Positions 27,930-37,593 of a stretch of DNA of 64,000 bases are shown here, piece after piece (the stretch's first letter is position 1; every line of letters starts with the position of its first letter). The translations under genes and the position numbers were made by a program. Origin of the DNA: Methylobacillus arboreus (GTDB lineage Bacteria; Pseudomonadota; Gammaproteobacteria; Burkholderiales; Methylophilaceae); NCBI RefSeq assembly GCF_020532725.1, contig NZ_JAJAVC010000006.1, positions 1 to 64,000 of the forward strand, given 5' to 3'. Under the pieces are notes generated by a model, which did no database searches, was not told the DNA's origin, and saw nothing but the letters and a program-made list of their open reading frames with translations.

Positions 27930-28541
27930 TCAATTACTAACGGGCGCGGTATCCTTGAATGAAGGACGCTTCAGCATGGCAACATAATGCCGGGCAAGGT
28001 TGGGATATTGCTGTTTCCAGTCCAGGTGCTGGTAGCGCAAATCCAGGTACCCCAGCACACAGCCCAACGCAATGTCTGCCAGACTGAAAGTATCGTTGAC
28101 GCACCACTTGTTATTGCCCAGATCGTCATTCAACGCCTTCAGGCCCCGTTCCACCTTGCCCAGTTGCTTGGCAATCGCCGCGGTGTCCTGCGCGTCTTCG
28201 GGACGGCGCCCCTCTAGCACGGCTGCAATGGCAGCATCACAGACACCGTCCGCCAGGGCCTCCCAGCGTCGCACCCAGATCTTGGCGCTATGATCCTGCG
28301 GAATCAGGTGGGCCAGGGGCGTGCGGTTATCCAGGTATTCCACAATTACGCGCGAGTCGTACAGACTGTCGCCATCCGCGAGGATCAGCACCGGAATCTT
28401 GCCCAGCGGATTATGGTCCTTGACCGGGCAATCCGGGTCGGCAAGTACCACCGGCACCATGGTGACATCAATACGTTTCTCGACGGCCACCACCCGCACT
28501 TTACGGGCATAAGGACTAGTATTGGAATAGAGAAGCTTCAT
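27930..28541 (-). CDS. Glutathione S-transferase family protein
   Basis: A 203-residue protein. The N-terminal thioredoxin-like domain (about 1-80) has SNTSPYARKVRV as the glutathione-contact segment and DGDSLYDSRVIVEYL, the conserved Ser/Asp region. The all-helical C-terminal domain contains NDTFSLADIALGCVLGYLDLR. The closest described relatives are YibF-like GSTs. Substrate unknown. Translation most likely begins at MKLLYSNT; an in-frame TTG three codons upstream is not preferred. It converges with mnmA with only about 20 bases between stops. Confidence 0.9.
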   Translation of the reverse strand: MKLLYSNTSPYARKVRVVAVEKRIDVTMVPVVLADPDCPVKDHNPLGKIPVLILADGDSLYDSRVIVEYLDNRTPLAHLIPQDHSAKIWVRRWEALADGVCDAAIAAVLEGRRPEDAQDTAAIAKQLGKVERGLKALNDDLGNNKWCVNDTFSLADIALGCVLGYLDLRYQHLDWKQQYPNLARHYVAMLKRPSFKDTAPVSN

Positions 28542-28588
28542 CTCGAACAAGCCCTTGGGATGTGGATGAGTGCATTATAATGTAAATC

Positions 28589-29449
28589 ATGAAAGCCACA
28601 TTATCCGCCCTGCCCGAATCATTGCTTGCCACAGTCGATGCAGATATTACCCGCGCCCTGGAAGAAGACCTGGGCAGTGGCGATGTCACGGCACAACTGG
28701 TCCCTGCAGGCGAGCTCGCCCACGCCACCATCATCAGCCGGGAGGATGCGGTCATTTGCGGCATACCCTGGGCGACCAGGGTGTTTCACCGCGTGTCGCA
28801 AGATACATCCATCACATGGCAGGTAGTGGAAGGAGACGAAATCCAGGCTGGCACTACGCTTTGCGAACTCTCAGGCCCAGCGCGCGCACTGCTCACCGCA
28901 GAGCGTTGCGCACTCAACTTCCTGCAAACATTGTCTGCCACAGCCACCCTGACCCGCCAATATGTTAAAGAAACAACAGGCACCCAGGCGCGCATTCTGG
29001 ACACGCGCAAAACCTTGCCCGGTCTCAGGCTTGCGCAAAAATATGCAGTGCGTGTGGGTGGAGGCCTCAATCAGCGCATCGGCCTCTATGACGGCATCCT
29101 GATCAAGGAAAACCACATTGCAGCAGCAGGCAGTATCGAAGCCGCGCTGCACAATGCCCGCGCACTCAAGGCAGGCGTACCCATCCAGATTGAAGTCGAA
29201 ACACTGGAACAACTGCAAATAGCGCTTGATGCAGGTGCCACACTCATATTGCTAGACAACTTCAGCACCGTCCAATTACGCGAAGCAGTTCGCATCAACA
29301 ATCAGCGTGCAGTACTGGAGGCCTCTGGCGGCATTGACCTCGACAATGTGCGGGAGATCGCCCTGACAGGCGTGGATCGCATTTCAATCGGCAGCCTGAC
29401 CAAGCATGTGCATGCCCTGGATCTTTCCATGCGGTTTGAGGAAAAGTAA
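28589..29449 (+). CDS. nadC: Nicotinate-nucleotide pyrophosphorylase NadC
   Basis: Quinolinate phosphoribosyltransferase, the third step of de novo NAD synthesis. 286 residues. The signature region DTRKTLPGLRLAQKYAVRVGG and GLYDGILIKENHI provides the PRPP and quinolinate contacts. ASGGIDLDNVREIALTGVDRISIG closes the barrel. Divergent from the GST gene with a short gap. nadA and nadB are not in the window. Confidence 0.96.
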   Translation: MKATLSALPESLLATVDADITRALEEDLGSGDVTAQLVPAGELAHATIISREDAVICGIPWATRVFHRVSQDTSITWQVVEGDEIQAGTTLCELSGPARALLTAERCALNFLQTLSATATLTRQYVKETTGTQARILDTRKTLPGLRLAQKYAVRVGGGLNQRIGLYDGILIKENHIAAAGSIEAALHNARALKAGVPIQIEVETLEQLQIALDAGATLILLDNFSTVQLREAVRINNQRAVLEASGGIDLDNVREIALTGVDRISIGSLTKHVHALDLSMRFEEK

Positions 29450-29545
29450 GAGCGTGAACAAGCTCTAAGATGCATAAGCCAGCCTCTTCTCCGCTTATCC
29501 CCAAACGCATCGACTTTTAAGGCAGTAGTCTTTAGTATTGCCAAG

Positions 29546-31330
29546 ATGCACCAACCCACAACCGCCTTCCAACCGGCACCTGGTCGCCTGACCATTGGCG
29601 ATACCCTGCGCATGCTGGTCAATGATGGCCTGGTGCATAAGTTACAGGCGGAACAGCTATACAAGGATAGACGGCTCGACAGCTCCAACCTGCATCCGCT
29701 GATCATCATCAGCGAGCAAAAGTGGAAAAACCTGCAGCAGCCCAACAAACTGCTCTCGCTGGAAGCGCTGACCGCCTGGCTCGCCGTTCGGGCCAACCTG
29801 GAGCATTTTCATGTCGATCCGCTCAAGCTCGATTTCAGCGCCGTTGCCCAGGTTGTTTCCAAAGCCTATGCCGAACGCCTGAAGATCATGCCGGTGAAGA
29901 TCAGCGGGCAGGAAGCCGTCATTGCCACCGCCGAGCCTTTCTTTACCGAGTGGATTCCCGATCTCGAACGCATCCTCAAACTCAACATCCGGTTGGTCGT
30001 CGCCAACCCGCGCGAAATCAACCGCTACCTGCCGGAAGTCTACAACCTCGCAAACTCCATCAACCTGGCTAACACCGCCAAGACCGGGCAGGTAATCGGC
30101 GTTCAGAACCTTGAGCAACTGGTCGAGCTGGGCAAGCACAGCAATCTCGACGCGAATGAACAGCATGTCATCAATATCGTGGACTGGCTGTTCAAGTATG
30201 CCTTCGAGCAACGCGCCAGCGACATCCACCTGGAGCCAAGGCGCAATATGGGCTTATTGCGCTTCCGTATCGATGGGGTGCTGCATCAGGTGTATCAGTT
30301 GCCCAGCGCGATCATGAATGCGATCACCAACCGCATCAAGCTGCTCGGGCGCATGGATATGGTGGAAAAACGCCGACCGCAGGATGGCCGTATCAAGACG
30401 CTTACAGATGAGGGTGAAGAGATCGAGCTGCGCCTCTCGACCATGCCCACCGCGTTTGGCGAAAAGCTGGTCATGCGTATCTTCACGCCGGAAATCCTGG
30501 TCAAGGATTTTGTCGAGCTGGGCTTTTCCAGCGAGCAGGCACAAAAATGGATCAAATGGACCCAGAGCCCGAATGGCATTGTGCTGGTCACCGGTCCCAC
30601 CGGCTCTGGCAAGACCACCACGCTTTATTCCACGCTAAAACTGCTCGCCACGCCGGAAGTCAATGTCTGTACCGTGGAAGACCCGATAGAAATGGTGGAG
30701 CCCGCCTTCAACCAGATGCAGGTGCAGCACAATATCGGCCTGGACTTTGCCGATGGCGTCCGCACGCTGCTGCGCCAGGACCCGGACATCATCATGGTAG
30801 GCGAAATCCGCGATGTGGAAACCGGTGAAATGGCCATCCAGGCAGCACTCACCGGCCACTTGGTGCTCTCCACCCTGCATACCAATGATGCCCCTGCCGC
30901 AGTGACCCGGCTGTTGGACTTAGGCATCCCGCCCTACCTGATCCACTCCTCGCTGATCGGCATCATGGCACAACGGCTGGTCCGCACATTGTGCCCGCAT
31001 TGCAAGACACCTGCCGAGATCAGCCAGGAACGCTGGGATGAGTTGGTCGGCGCGTGGAAACTGCCCAAACCTGCGCAAATCCATGTCGCCAATGGTTGCC
31101 TGGAGTGCCGCATGACCGGTTACCGCGGCCGTAGCGGTATTTATGAAATGCTGTCCCTGACACCCGAGCTCAAGAAGCTCATCACGCATGATGCCGACCT
31201 TTCCAGCATCAAGCAGCTTGCATACAAACAAGGCATGCAGCCGTTGCTGATCAACGGCGCGGAAAAAATCGCGGCCGGGTTGACCACCATAGAAGAGCTA
31301 TTCAAGGTCGCACCGCCACCATTTGAATAA
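29546..31330 (+). CDS. Type II/IV secretion traffic ATPase (GspE/PilB-type), isolated
   Basis: A 594-residue assembly-class ATPase. Residues ~1-150 form a MshEN/T2SSE-N-like domain; the catalytic half has Walker A GPTGSGKTTT from residue 350, the Asp box GEIRDVETGEMA, the His box LVLSTLHTND and the tetra-cysteine zinc site CPHC (from 483) plus CLEC. It is distinct from the pilB at 52.5 kb. No gspF/pilC, pseudopilin or secretin gene accompanies it, so whether it powers a type II secretion system, a second pilus or an MshE-like machine cannot be told here. It lies between nadC and ilvB. Confidence 0.88.
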   Translation: MHQPTTAFQPAPGRLTIGDTLRMLVNDGLVHKLQAEQLYKDRRLDSSNLHPLIIISEQKWKNLQQPNKLLSLEALTAWLAVRANLEHFHVDPLKLDFSAVAQVVSKAYAERLKIMPVKISGQEAVIATAEPFFTEWIPDLERILKLNIRLVVANPREINRYLPEVYNLANSINLANTAKTGQVIGVQNLEQLVELGKHSNLDANEQHVINIVDWLFKYAFEQRASDIHLEPRRNMGLLRFRIDGVLHQVYQLPSAIMNAITNRIKLLGRMDMVEKRRPQDGRIKTLTDEGEEIELRLSTMPTAFGEKLVMRIFTPEILVKDFVELGFSSEQAQKWIKWTQSPNGIVLVTGPTGSGKTTTLYSTLKLLATPEVNVCTVEDPIEMVEPAFNQMQVQHNIGLDFADGVRTLLRQDPDIIMVGEIRDVETGEMAIQAALTGHLVLSTLHTNDAPAAVTRLLDLGIPPYLIHSSLIGIMAQRLVRTLCPHCKTPAEISQERWDELVGAWKLPKPAQIHVANGCLECRMTGYRGRSGIYEMLSLTPELKKLITHDADLSSIKQLAYKQGMQPLLINGAEKIAAGLTTIEELFKVAPPPFE

Positions 31331-31488
31331 CATGAATAAAAATGGAAAACTGTGCTGCCTGAGTTGCTCACAAGCCACTTAAAAATCACCGGCTTAAAGC
31401 AATGTTTCGCGTAATCTGCCTTGACCAAACAGGCACAAACCGTTAGTGTTCTAAGTTTCCCAAATCCTCGGCATAACAAGCAATATCT

Positions 31489-33195
31489 ATGGAATTATCT
31501 GGCGCAGAAATCGTCATCCGCTGCCTACAGGAAGAGAACGTCAAATACGTTTTCGGCTATCCTGGCGGCGCGGTGCTCAACATTTACGATGAAATATTCA
31601 AGCAGGACAAGTTCAAGCACATCCTTGTCCGCCATGAGCAAGCTGCTGTCCACGCAGCGGACGCCTATTCCCGCGCCACCGGCCAGGTCGGGGTCGCCCT
31701 CGTAACCTCCGGCCCTGGCGCCACCAATGCGATTACCGGCATTGCAACTGCCCACATGGATTCGATTCCCATGGTCATCATCAGTGGCCAGGCACCGACC
31801 CCTGCCATCGGCCTGGATGCCTTCCAGGAAGTGGACATGATTGGTATTTCACGTCCCTGTGTTAAGCACAACTTCCTGGTCAAGGATGTCAAGGATATTG
31901 CGCCCACGATCAAGAAGGCATTCTTCATCGCCGCGACTGGGCGTCCCGGCCCCGTGGTCGTCGATATTCCCAAAGACATCACCGCGCACCTCGGCCATTA
32001 CGAATATCCCAAAAGCGTGGAGATGCGTTCCTACACGCCTATCCTCAAAGGACACTCCGGCCAGATCAAGAAAGCCATCAAGCTCATGCTTGAGGCCAAG
32101 CGCCCCATGCTGTATACCGGTGGCGGCGTGGTGCTAGGCGATGCAGCAGATCAACTGATCAAGCTTGCGCACAGACTGGGTTTCCCGGTGACCAACACCT
32201 TGATGGGTTTGGGCGGCTACCCTGCGACAGACAAGCAGTTTGTCGGCATGCTCGGCATGCACGGCACGCTGGAAGCCAACATGGCAATGCAGAACTGTGA
32301 CGTGCTGGTTGCCGTAGGCGCGCGCTTTGACGACCGCGTGATCGGCAATCCCCAGCACTTCTATAACAAGGACCGCACCATCGTCCACATTGACGTGGAT
32401 CCGTCTTCCATTTCCAAGCGCGTCAAGGTGGATGTCCCCATCGTCGGCCATGTGCAATCCGTGCTCGCCGAGATGAACGAATTGCTGGATGCGGAAACCC
32501 GCACGCCCGATGCTGCCGCGCTCAAGGCATGGTGGACGCAGATCGAGGAATGGCGCGGCCGCAACTGTCTCACCTACAACCGCAATAGCGAGATTATCAA
32601 GCCGCAGTTCGTGATCGAGAAATTGTGGGAAGTCACCAAGGGCGATGCCTATGTCACATCAGACGTAGGCCAGCACCAGATGTGGGCCGCCCAATACTAC
32701 AAGTTCGACAAGCCGCGCCGCTGGATCAACTCTGGCGGCTTGGGCACCATGGGCGTCGGCCTGCCCTATGCCATGGGTGTGCAGTTTGCCGACCCCTCGG
32801 CCAAGGTGGCCTGTGTCACCGGCGAAGGCAGCATCCAGATGAACATCCAGGAGCTCTCCACCTGTAAGCAGTTCCACCTGCCGATCAAAGTGGTTCTGCT
32901 CAACAACCGCTATCTCGGTATGGTGCGCCAGTGGCAGCAGTTCTTCTATGAAAACCGTTATTCCGAATCCTATATGGACAGCCTGCCGGATTTCGTCAAG
33001 CTCGCAGAGTCCTACGGTCATGTCGGCATGAATATCGAAAAGCCTGCTGATGTTGAAGGCGCCTTGACCGAGGCATTCAACCTCACAGACCGGTTCGTCT
33101 TCATGAACTTCATTACCGACCAGAACGAAAACGTGTTCCCGATGGTGCCGAACGGCAAGGGGTTATCTGAAATCATCCTGGCTGAAGACCTGTAA
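31489..33195 (+). CDS. ilvB: Acetolactate synthase large subunit
   Basis: Thiamine-diphosphate enzyme that condenses two pyruvates (or pyruvate and 2-ketobutyrate) in branched-chain amino-acid synthesis. 568 residues. The catalytic Glu lies in VRHEQAAVHAADAYSR, and the ThDP/Mg motif is GEGSIQMNIQELSTC...NN in the C-terminal third. Followed by ilvH (12 bases) and ilvC. The 158-base leader shows no peptide rich in Leu/Val/Ile codons and no terminator hairpin, so no classical attenuation. The E. coli ilvI isozyme is the nearest functional equivalent. Confidence 0.96.
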   Translation: MELSGAEIVIRCLQEENVKYVFGYPGGAVLNIYDEIFKQDKFKHILVRHEQAAVHAADAYSRATGQVGVALVTSGPGATNAITGIATAHMDSIPMVIISGQAPTPAIGLDAFQEVDMIGISRPCVKHNFLVKDVKDIAPTIKKAFFIAATGRPGPVVVDIPKDITAHLGHYEYPKSVEMRSYTPILKGHSGQIKKAIKLMLEAKRPMLYTGGGVVLGDAADQLIKLAHRLGFPVTNTLMGLGGYPATDKQFVGMLGMHGTLEANMAMQNCDVLVAVGARFDDRVIGNPQHFYNKDRTIVHIDVDPSSISKRVKVDVPIVGHVQSVLAEMNELLDAETRTPDAAALKAWWTQIEEWRGRNCLTYNRNSEIIKPQFVIEKLWEVTKGDAYVTSDVGQHQMWAAQYYKFDKPRRWINSGGLGTMGVGLPYAMGVQFADPSAKVACVTGEGSIQMNIQELSTCKQFHLPIKVVLLNNRYLGMVRQWQQFFYENRYSESYMDSLPDFVKLAESYGHVGMNIEKPADVEGALTEAFNLTDRFVFMNFITDQNENVFPMVPNGKGLSEIILAEDL

Positions 33196-33207
33196 GAAGA
33201 ACCAAGC

Positions 33208-33699
33208 ATGAAACATATCATCTCCATATTGATGGAAAACGAAGCCGGCGCCCTCTCCCGCGTTGCCGGCCTGTTTTCTGCGCGTGCATACAATATCGAA
33301 TCCCTGACCGTGGCGCCCACCGAGGACGCCACGCTGTCACGCATGACCATCGTCACCTCCGGATCGGATGATGTGATCGAGCAGATCATCAAGCAGCTCA
33401 ACAAGCTGATTGATGTGGTCAAGGTACTGGACCTCAACGATGGCCGCTTTATCGAGCGTGAGCTGATGTTGGTGAAGGTAAAGGCTACCGGCTCCTTCCG
33501 CGATGAAATGAAGCGCATGTGCGACATTTTCCGCGGCCGCATCATCGATGTCGCGGACGGTAGCTACACCATTGAGTTGACCGGCTCCGGCTCCAAGCTG
33601 GACGCCTTCCTGGAAGCACTGGATAAGGCCGTCATTCTCGAAACCGTGCGCACCGGCGCTTCCGGCATCGGCCGCGGCGACAGGATACTCAAACTTTAA
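33208..33699 (+). CDS. ilvH: Acetolactate synthase small (regulatory) subunit
   Basis: A 163-residue regulatory subunit that activates the large subunit and confers valine feedback inhibition. Residues 1-75 are an ACT domain opening with HIISILMENEAGALSRVAGLFSARAYNIESLTV; the C-terminal half is the ALS-SS-C domain. Spaced 12 bases after ilvB and 56 before ilvC, so one transcript is likely. Confidence 0.96.
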   Translation: MKHIISILMENEAGALSRVAGLFSARAYNIESLTVAPTEDATLSRMTIVTSGSDDVIEQIIKQLNKLIDVVKVLDLNDGRFIERELMLVKVKATGSFRDEMKRMCDIFRGRIIDVADGSYTIELTGSGSKLDAFLEALDKAVILETVRTGASGIGRGDRILKL

Positions 33700-33752
33700 A
33701 CACTCCAGCTGCCTATTCACAGGCGGCAGAATCCATTTGTATTGAAAGGTAA

Positions 33753-34772
<1,020 letters not shown>

Positions 34773-34850
34773 CAGTTTTTGATAGATTGATCGGATCGAA
34801 CTTAGAGCCGCTAACAAAACTCAGCGATCCGAGTCTAAGCTAAAATGGAA

Positions 34851-34880
34851 AGAGGCTGGACAATGTCCAGCCTCTTTTTT
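34851..34880 (+). terminator. Rho-independent terminator of the ilv operon
   Basis: AGAGGCTGGAC-AAT-GTCCAGCCTCT is an 11-bp perfect stem followed by a six-T run. It closes the ilvBHC transcript before psd. The preceding 75 bases contain a further inverted repeat, CGGATCG/CGATCCG. Confidence 0.93.
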
Positions 34881-34908
34881 ACATTCAGTCTCATGTTAAG
34901 AGGTTTGT

Positions 34909-35757
34909 GTGTCAAAACCCTGTTCCGTCAAACTGCAATACTTGATTCCTAAAATCGCATTGACCGCATTAGCTGGCAAACTTGCCCACCTGCGTGCTGG
35001 GTGGCTCACCACCGCCGTTATCCGCTGGTTTGCCAAACGCTACCGGGTCAATATGCTCGAAGCGGTGAACCCCGACATTACCAGCTATGCCAGCTTCAAT
35101 GACTTCTTTACCCGGGCATTGAAGCCCGGTGCACGGCCGCTGGCCGATGCAACGCAAATCTGCCCTGTCGATGGCGCCATCAGTCAGTTCGGCTGTATCG
35201 ATAAAGATCAGATTTTTCAGGCAAAAGGCCACCGATACTCGACCACTGCATTACTGGCTGGCAATACTGCGATGGCTAAGACCTACGAAAATGGTCATTT
35301 TGCCACCATCTACCTGAGCCCCCGCGATTACCACCGCATTCACATGCCTTGCGACGGCAAGCTGCTTTCCATGACCTATGTGCCCGGCGACCTGTTTTCC
35401 GTCAACCCGGTGACTGCAGAACACGTGCCCGGGCTATTCGCCCGCAATGAGCGCGTGGTGTGCGAATTTGCGCATGGCGAAGGCAAGTTTGTGCTGGTAC
35501 TGGTAGGCGCCACCATCGTTGGCAGCATGGCAACCGTATGGCACGGCATCGTCAACCCGCCGCGTCCGGGGAAAATCCAGACTTGGCACTACCATGACCA
35601 GGACATTCACTTGAAACAAGGTGAGGAAATGGGGCGCTTCTTGCTAGGGTCCACTGTGGTGTTGCTCTATCCGGAAACGGCCCGGCTAACATTCCAGGCT
35701 GGCTGGCACCCGTTGCGGGCTGTGTCCCTGGGTGAGGCAATGGCACAACAAGATTGA
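34909..35757 (+). CDS. psd: Phosphatidylserine decarboxylase proenzyme
   Basis: Converts phosphatidylserine to phosphatidylethanolamine at the inner membrane. 282 residues starting with GTG. The self-cleavage motif LGST is present near the C-terminus (GRFLLGSTVVLLYP), where Ser becomes the pyruvoyl group; the upstream YLSPRDYHRIHMP segment carries the conserved His. Length matches the full-length type I family rather than the short proteobacterial form. It sits alone between the ilv terminator and convergent rppH. Confidence 0.96.
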   Translation: MSKPCSVKLQYLIPKIALTALAGKLAHLRAGWLTTAVIRWFAKRYRVNMLEAVNPDITSYASFNDFFTRALKPGARPLADATQICPVDGAISQFGCIDKDQIFQAKGHRYSTTALLAGNTAMAKTYENGHFATIYLSPRDYHRIHMPCDGKLLSMTYVPGDLFSVNPVTAEHVPGLFARNERVVCEFAHGEGKFVLVLVGATIVGSMATVWHGIVNPPRPGKIQTWHYHDQDIHLKQGEEMGRFLLGSTVVLLYPETARLTFQAGWHPLRAVSLGEAMAQQD

Positions 35758-35764
35758 AATAAAA

Positions 35765-35800
35765 TGGGAAAGGAGATTCCGGCCTGACGCCAGAATCTCC
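35765..35800. terminator. Terminator hairpin between psd and rppH
   Basis: GGAGATTC and GAATCTCC form an 8-bp stem, extended by GGG/CCC-like pairing, with a 13-base loop. In the minus direction (rppH) it is followed by a TTTCCCATTTTATTT stretch; it probably serves both convergent genes. Confidence 0.6.
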
Positions 35801-35809
35801 CAAGGCAAA

Positions 35810-36328
35810 TCAACGCACTGACTGGTCCAGTTTTTCTGCCACGCGCACGCGCCGACGATCCGCCAGATGAGAGGACAGCTCTTTTAGCGCCATACGATAA
35901 ACATCACGCTTGAACTCAATAACGGCATCCATAGCAACCCAGTAATCACTCCAGCGCCAGGCATCAAACTCCGGGTGCGTGCTGGCACGCAATGACACAT
36001 CGCTATCACGCCCCACCAGCCGGAGCAGGAACCATATCTGCTTCTGGCCCTTGTAACTGCCACGCCATTCGCGCTTGATCCAGTTGGTAGGCACATCGTA
36101 ACGCAGCCAATCCCGGGTACGGCCCAGGATTTTGACATGCTCGGGACGCAACCCGACCTCCTCCATCAATTCGCGGTACATGGCCTGCTCAGGGCTTTCG
36201 CCATACTTGATCCCGCCTTGCGGAAACTGCCAAGAGTGTTCACGGATGCGCTTACCCCAAAACACCTGATTGCGAGCATTACATAAAATAATGCCGACAT
36301 TCGGGCGATATCCATCCCGATCTATCAT
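35810..36328 (-). CDS. rppH: RNA pyrophosphohydrolase RppH
   Basis: Removes pyrophosphate from the 5' end of mRNAs to start RNase E-dependent decay. 172 residues. It opens with [17 protein letters not shown] and has a full Nudix box from [17 protein letters not shown] to [18 protein letters not shown] is typical of the RppH group. In many beta/gammaproteobacteria it neighbours ptsP or proS; here it stands alone. Confidence 0.96.
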   Translation of the reverse strand: MIDRDGYRPNVGIILCNARNQVFWGKRIREHSWQFPQGGIKYGESPEQAMYRELMEEVGLRPEHVKILGRTRDWLRYDVPTNWIKREWRGSYKGQKQIWFLLRLVGRDSDVSLRASTHPEFDAWRWSDYWVAMDAVIEFKRDVYRMALKELSSHLADRRRVRVAEKLDQSVR

Positions 36329-36442
36329 GACAACATACCTCTATAATTTGTCGTAATTCTTCCATATTTCGCCTAAGATTGAAAGCTAAGCGAACCACCG
36401 CCTGATCCGTCAAATCCCAGAAAATCCAGGAGAAATCCAGCC

Positions 36443-36472
36443 TTGACGCTGTTTACAGCACACCCGTATACT
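36443..36472 (+). promoter_or_regulatory. Predicted sigma-70 promoter of the YVTN gene
   Basis: TTGACG, 18 bases, then TATACT. It lies about 64 bases upstream of the GTG start. The -10 is overlapped by a long inverted repeat. The gap 36329-36535 contains no other recognisable feature. Confidence 0.6.
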
Positions 36473-36499
36473 GCCAAGTCAACCTGTGGCAGCGTATAC
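36466..36499. promoter_or_regulatory. Inverted repeat over the -10 and leader (GTATACTGCC...)
   Basis: GTATACTGCC and GGCAGCGTATAC pair across a 12-base loop with one 2-base irregularity. As DNA it could be an operator covering the -10 box and start point; as RNA it would fold at the very 5' end of the transcript. Confidence 0.5.
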
Positions 36500-36535
36500 G
36501 CGTTACCTTAATTATTGGCAGAAACCTGATAGACA

Positions 36536-37498
36536 GTGAAACACACCATCCGTATTTTCAGCAGCTTCTTAGTTTTTCTGGCTTTTTCCTTGCTGGCACA
36601 GGCAAACGAGGCATATATCACCAACCAGGGTGAAAACACCGTTTCCGTCATCAACCTTGCAGACCACAGCATCATTGCCACCATCGCAGTAGGCAAGGCG
36701 CCTGTTGGCGTTACCGCATCCGCCAGCCTGGGCAGGGTCTATATCAGCAATGTCGACGGCCACTCGGTTTCAGTCATAGACAGCAAGAAATATGAAGTTG
36801 TGGACACCATCGCCATCCCCGGCTCACCCGTGGGCATTGCACTCTCACCCGACAGCAAGACACTTTACGTCGCCGACTGGAACGATAACCGCGTGCTGGC
36901 CATTGACACCGCCGATACCGAGCAGCGCCGTGAAGTCAGCATCGGCAAGGCACCCGCAGGCATCGTCATCAGCCAGGATGGCAGCAAACTCTACGTTGCC
37001 AACCGCGACAGCAACGACCTGGCGATTATCGACACGCAATCGCTCAAAATCCTGCAACGCGTTGCCACTGGCGAACACCCATTTGGTGTAACACTCGGGC
37101 CGGATGGCAAACAACTCTTCGTCGTCAATGTCTACGCCAACAGCCTGTCTGTTATCAACCTGGACAATCTTGAGTCGCGCACCATTGCCGTAGGCGAACA
37201 CCCCTATTGCGTCACGGTGAGTCCAGACAGCCGTTATGCCTATGTCACCAATACCCAGGCCGACACCGTTTCGGTACTGGACCTGGAACAAAACAAGGAA
37301 ACCGCCAAGATTCGCGTCGGCGGTTTCCCGGAAGGCATCAACTACGATGCTTCCACCAACCGTATTTACGTTGCCAACTGGTTTGACAACTCGGTTTCAG
37401 TGATAGACGCCAGCAGTCATAAACATATCCAGGACATCCCGACAGGCAAGCAAAGCCGGGCGTTCGGACAGTTCATACTCAACAAGACGTCACATTGA
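36536..37498 (+). CDS. Periplasmic YVTN-family beta-propeller protein (YncE-like)
   Basis: A 320-residue protein starting with GTG. Residues 1-24 form a Sec signal peptide ending in LLAQA. The rest is built of about seven ~42-residue blades, each with a YV(A/T)N-like strand (AYITNQGENTVSVI, LYVADWNDNRVLAI, LYVANRDSNDLAII, AYVTNTQADTVSVL, IYVANWFDNSVSVI). Such propellers occur beside PQQ alcohol dehydrogenase genes in methylotrophs, but binding partner and role are unknown. The next gene, 95 bases on, encodes an MxaD-like protein, which suggests a link to methanol oxidation (inference). Confidence 0.9.
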   Translation: MKHTIRIFSSFLVFLAFSLLAQANEAYITNQGENTVSVINLADHSIIATIAVGKAPVGVTASASLGRVYISNVDGHSVSVIDSKKYEVVDTIAIPGSPVGIALSPDSKTLYVADWNDNRVLAIDTADTEQRREVSIGKAPAGIVISQDGSKLYVANRDSNDLAIIDTQSLKILQRVATGEHPFGVTLGPDGKQLFVVNVYANSLSVINLDNLESRTIAVGEHPYCVTVSPDSRYAYVTNTQADTVSVLDLEQNKETAKIRVGGFPEGINYDASTNRIYVANWFDNSVSVIDASSHKHIQDIPTGKQSRAFGQFILNKTSH

Positions 37499-37593
37499 TC
37501 AGGAACTGCTTAGTATGCTGACCCGCTGCCAACAGCAGGCCAGCACATTGACGGTTCCACTTTTATAACTTGCAAAAACATGGAGAAACATAG

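Noticed and set aside
31332-31382. 16-codon leader peptide before ilvB (attenuator)
   Set aside because: It has two Leu but no Ile or Val codons, no ribosome site of its own and no terminator/antiterminator pair follows.
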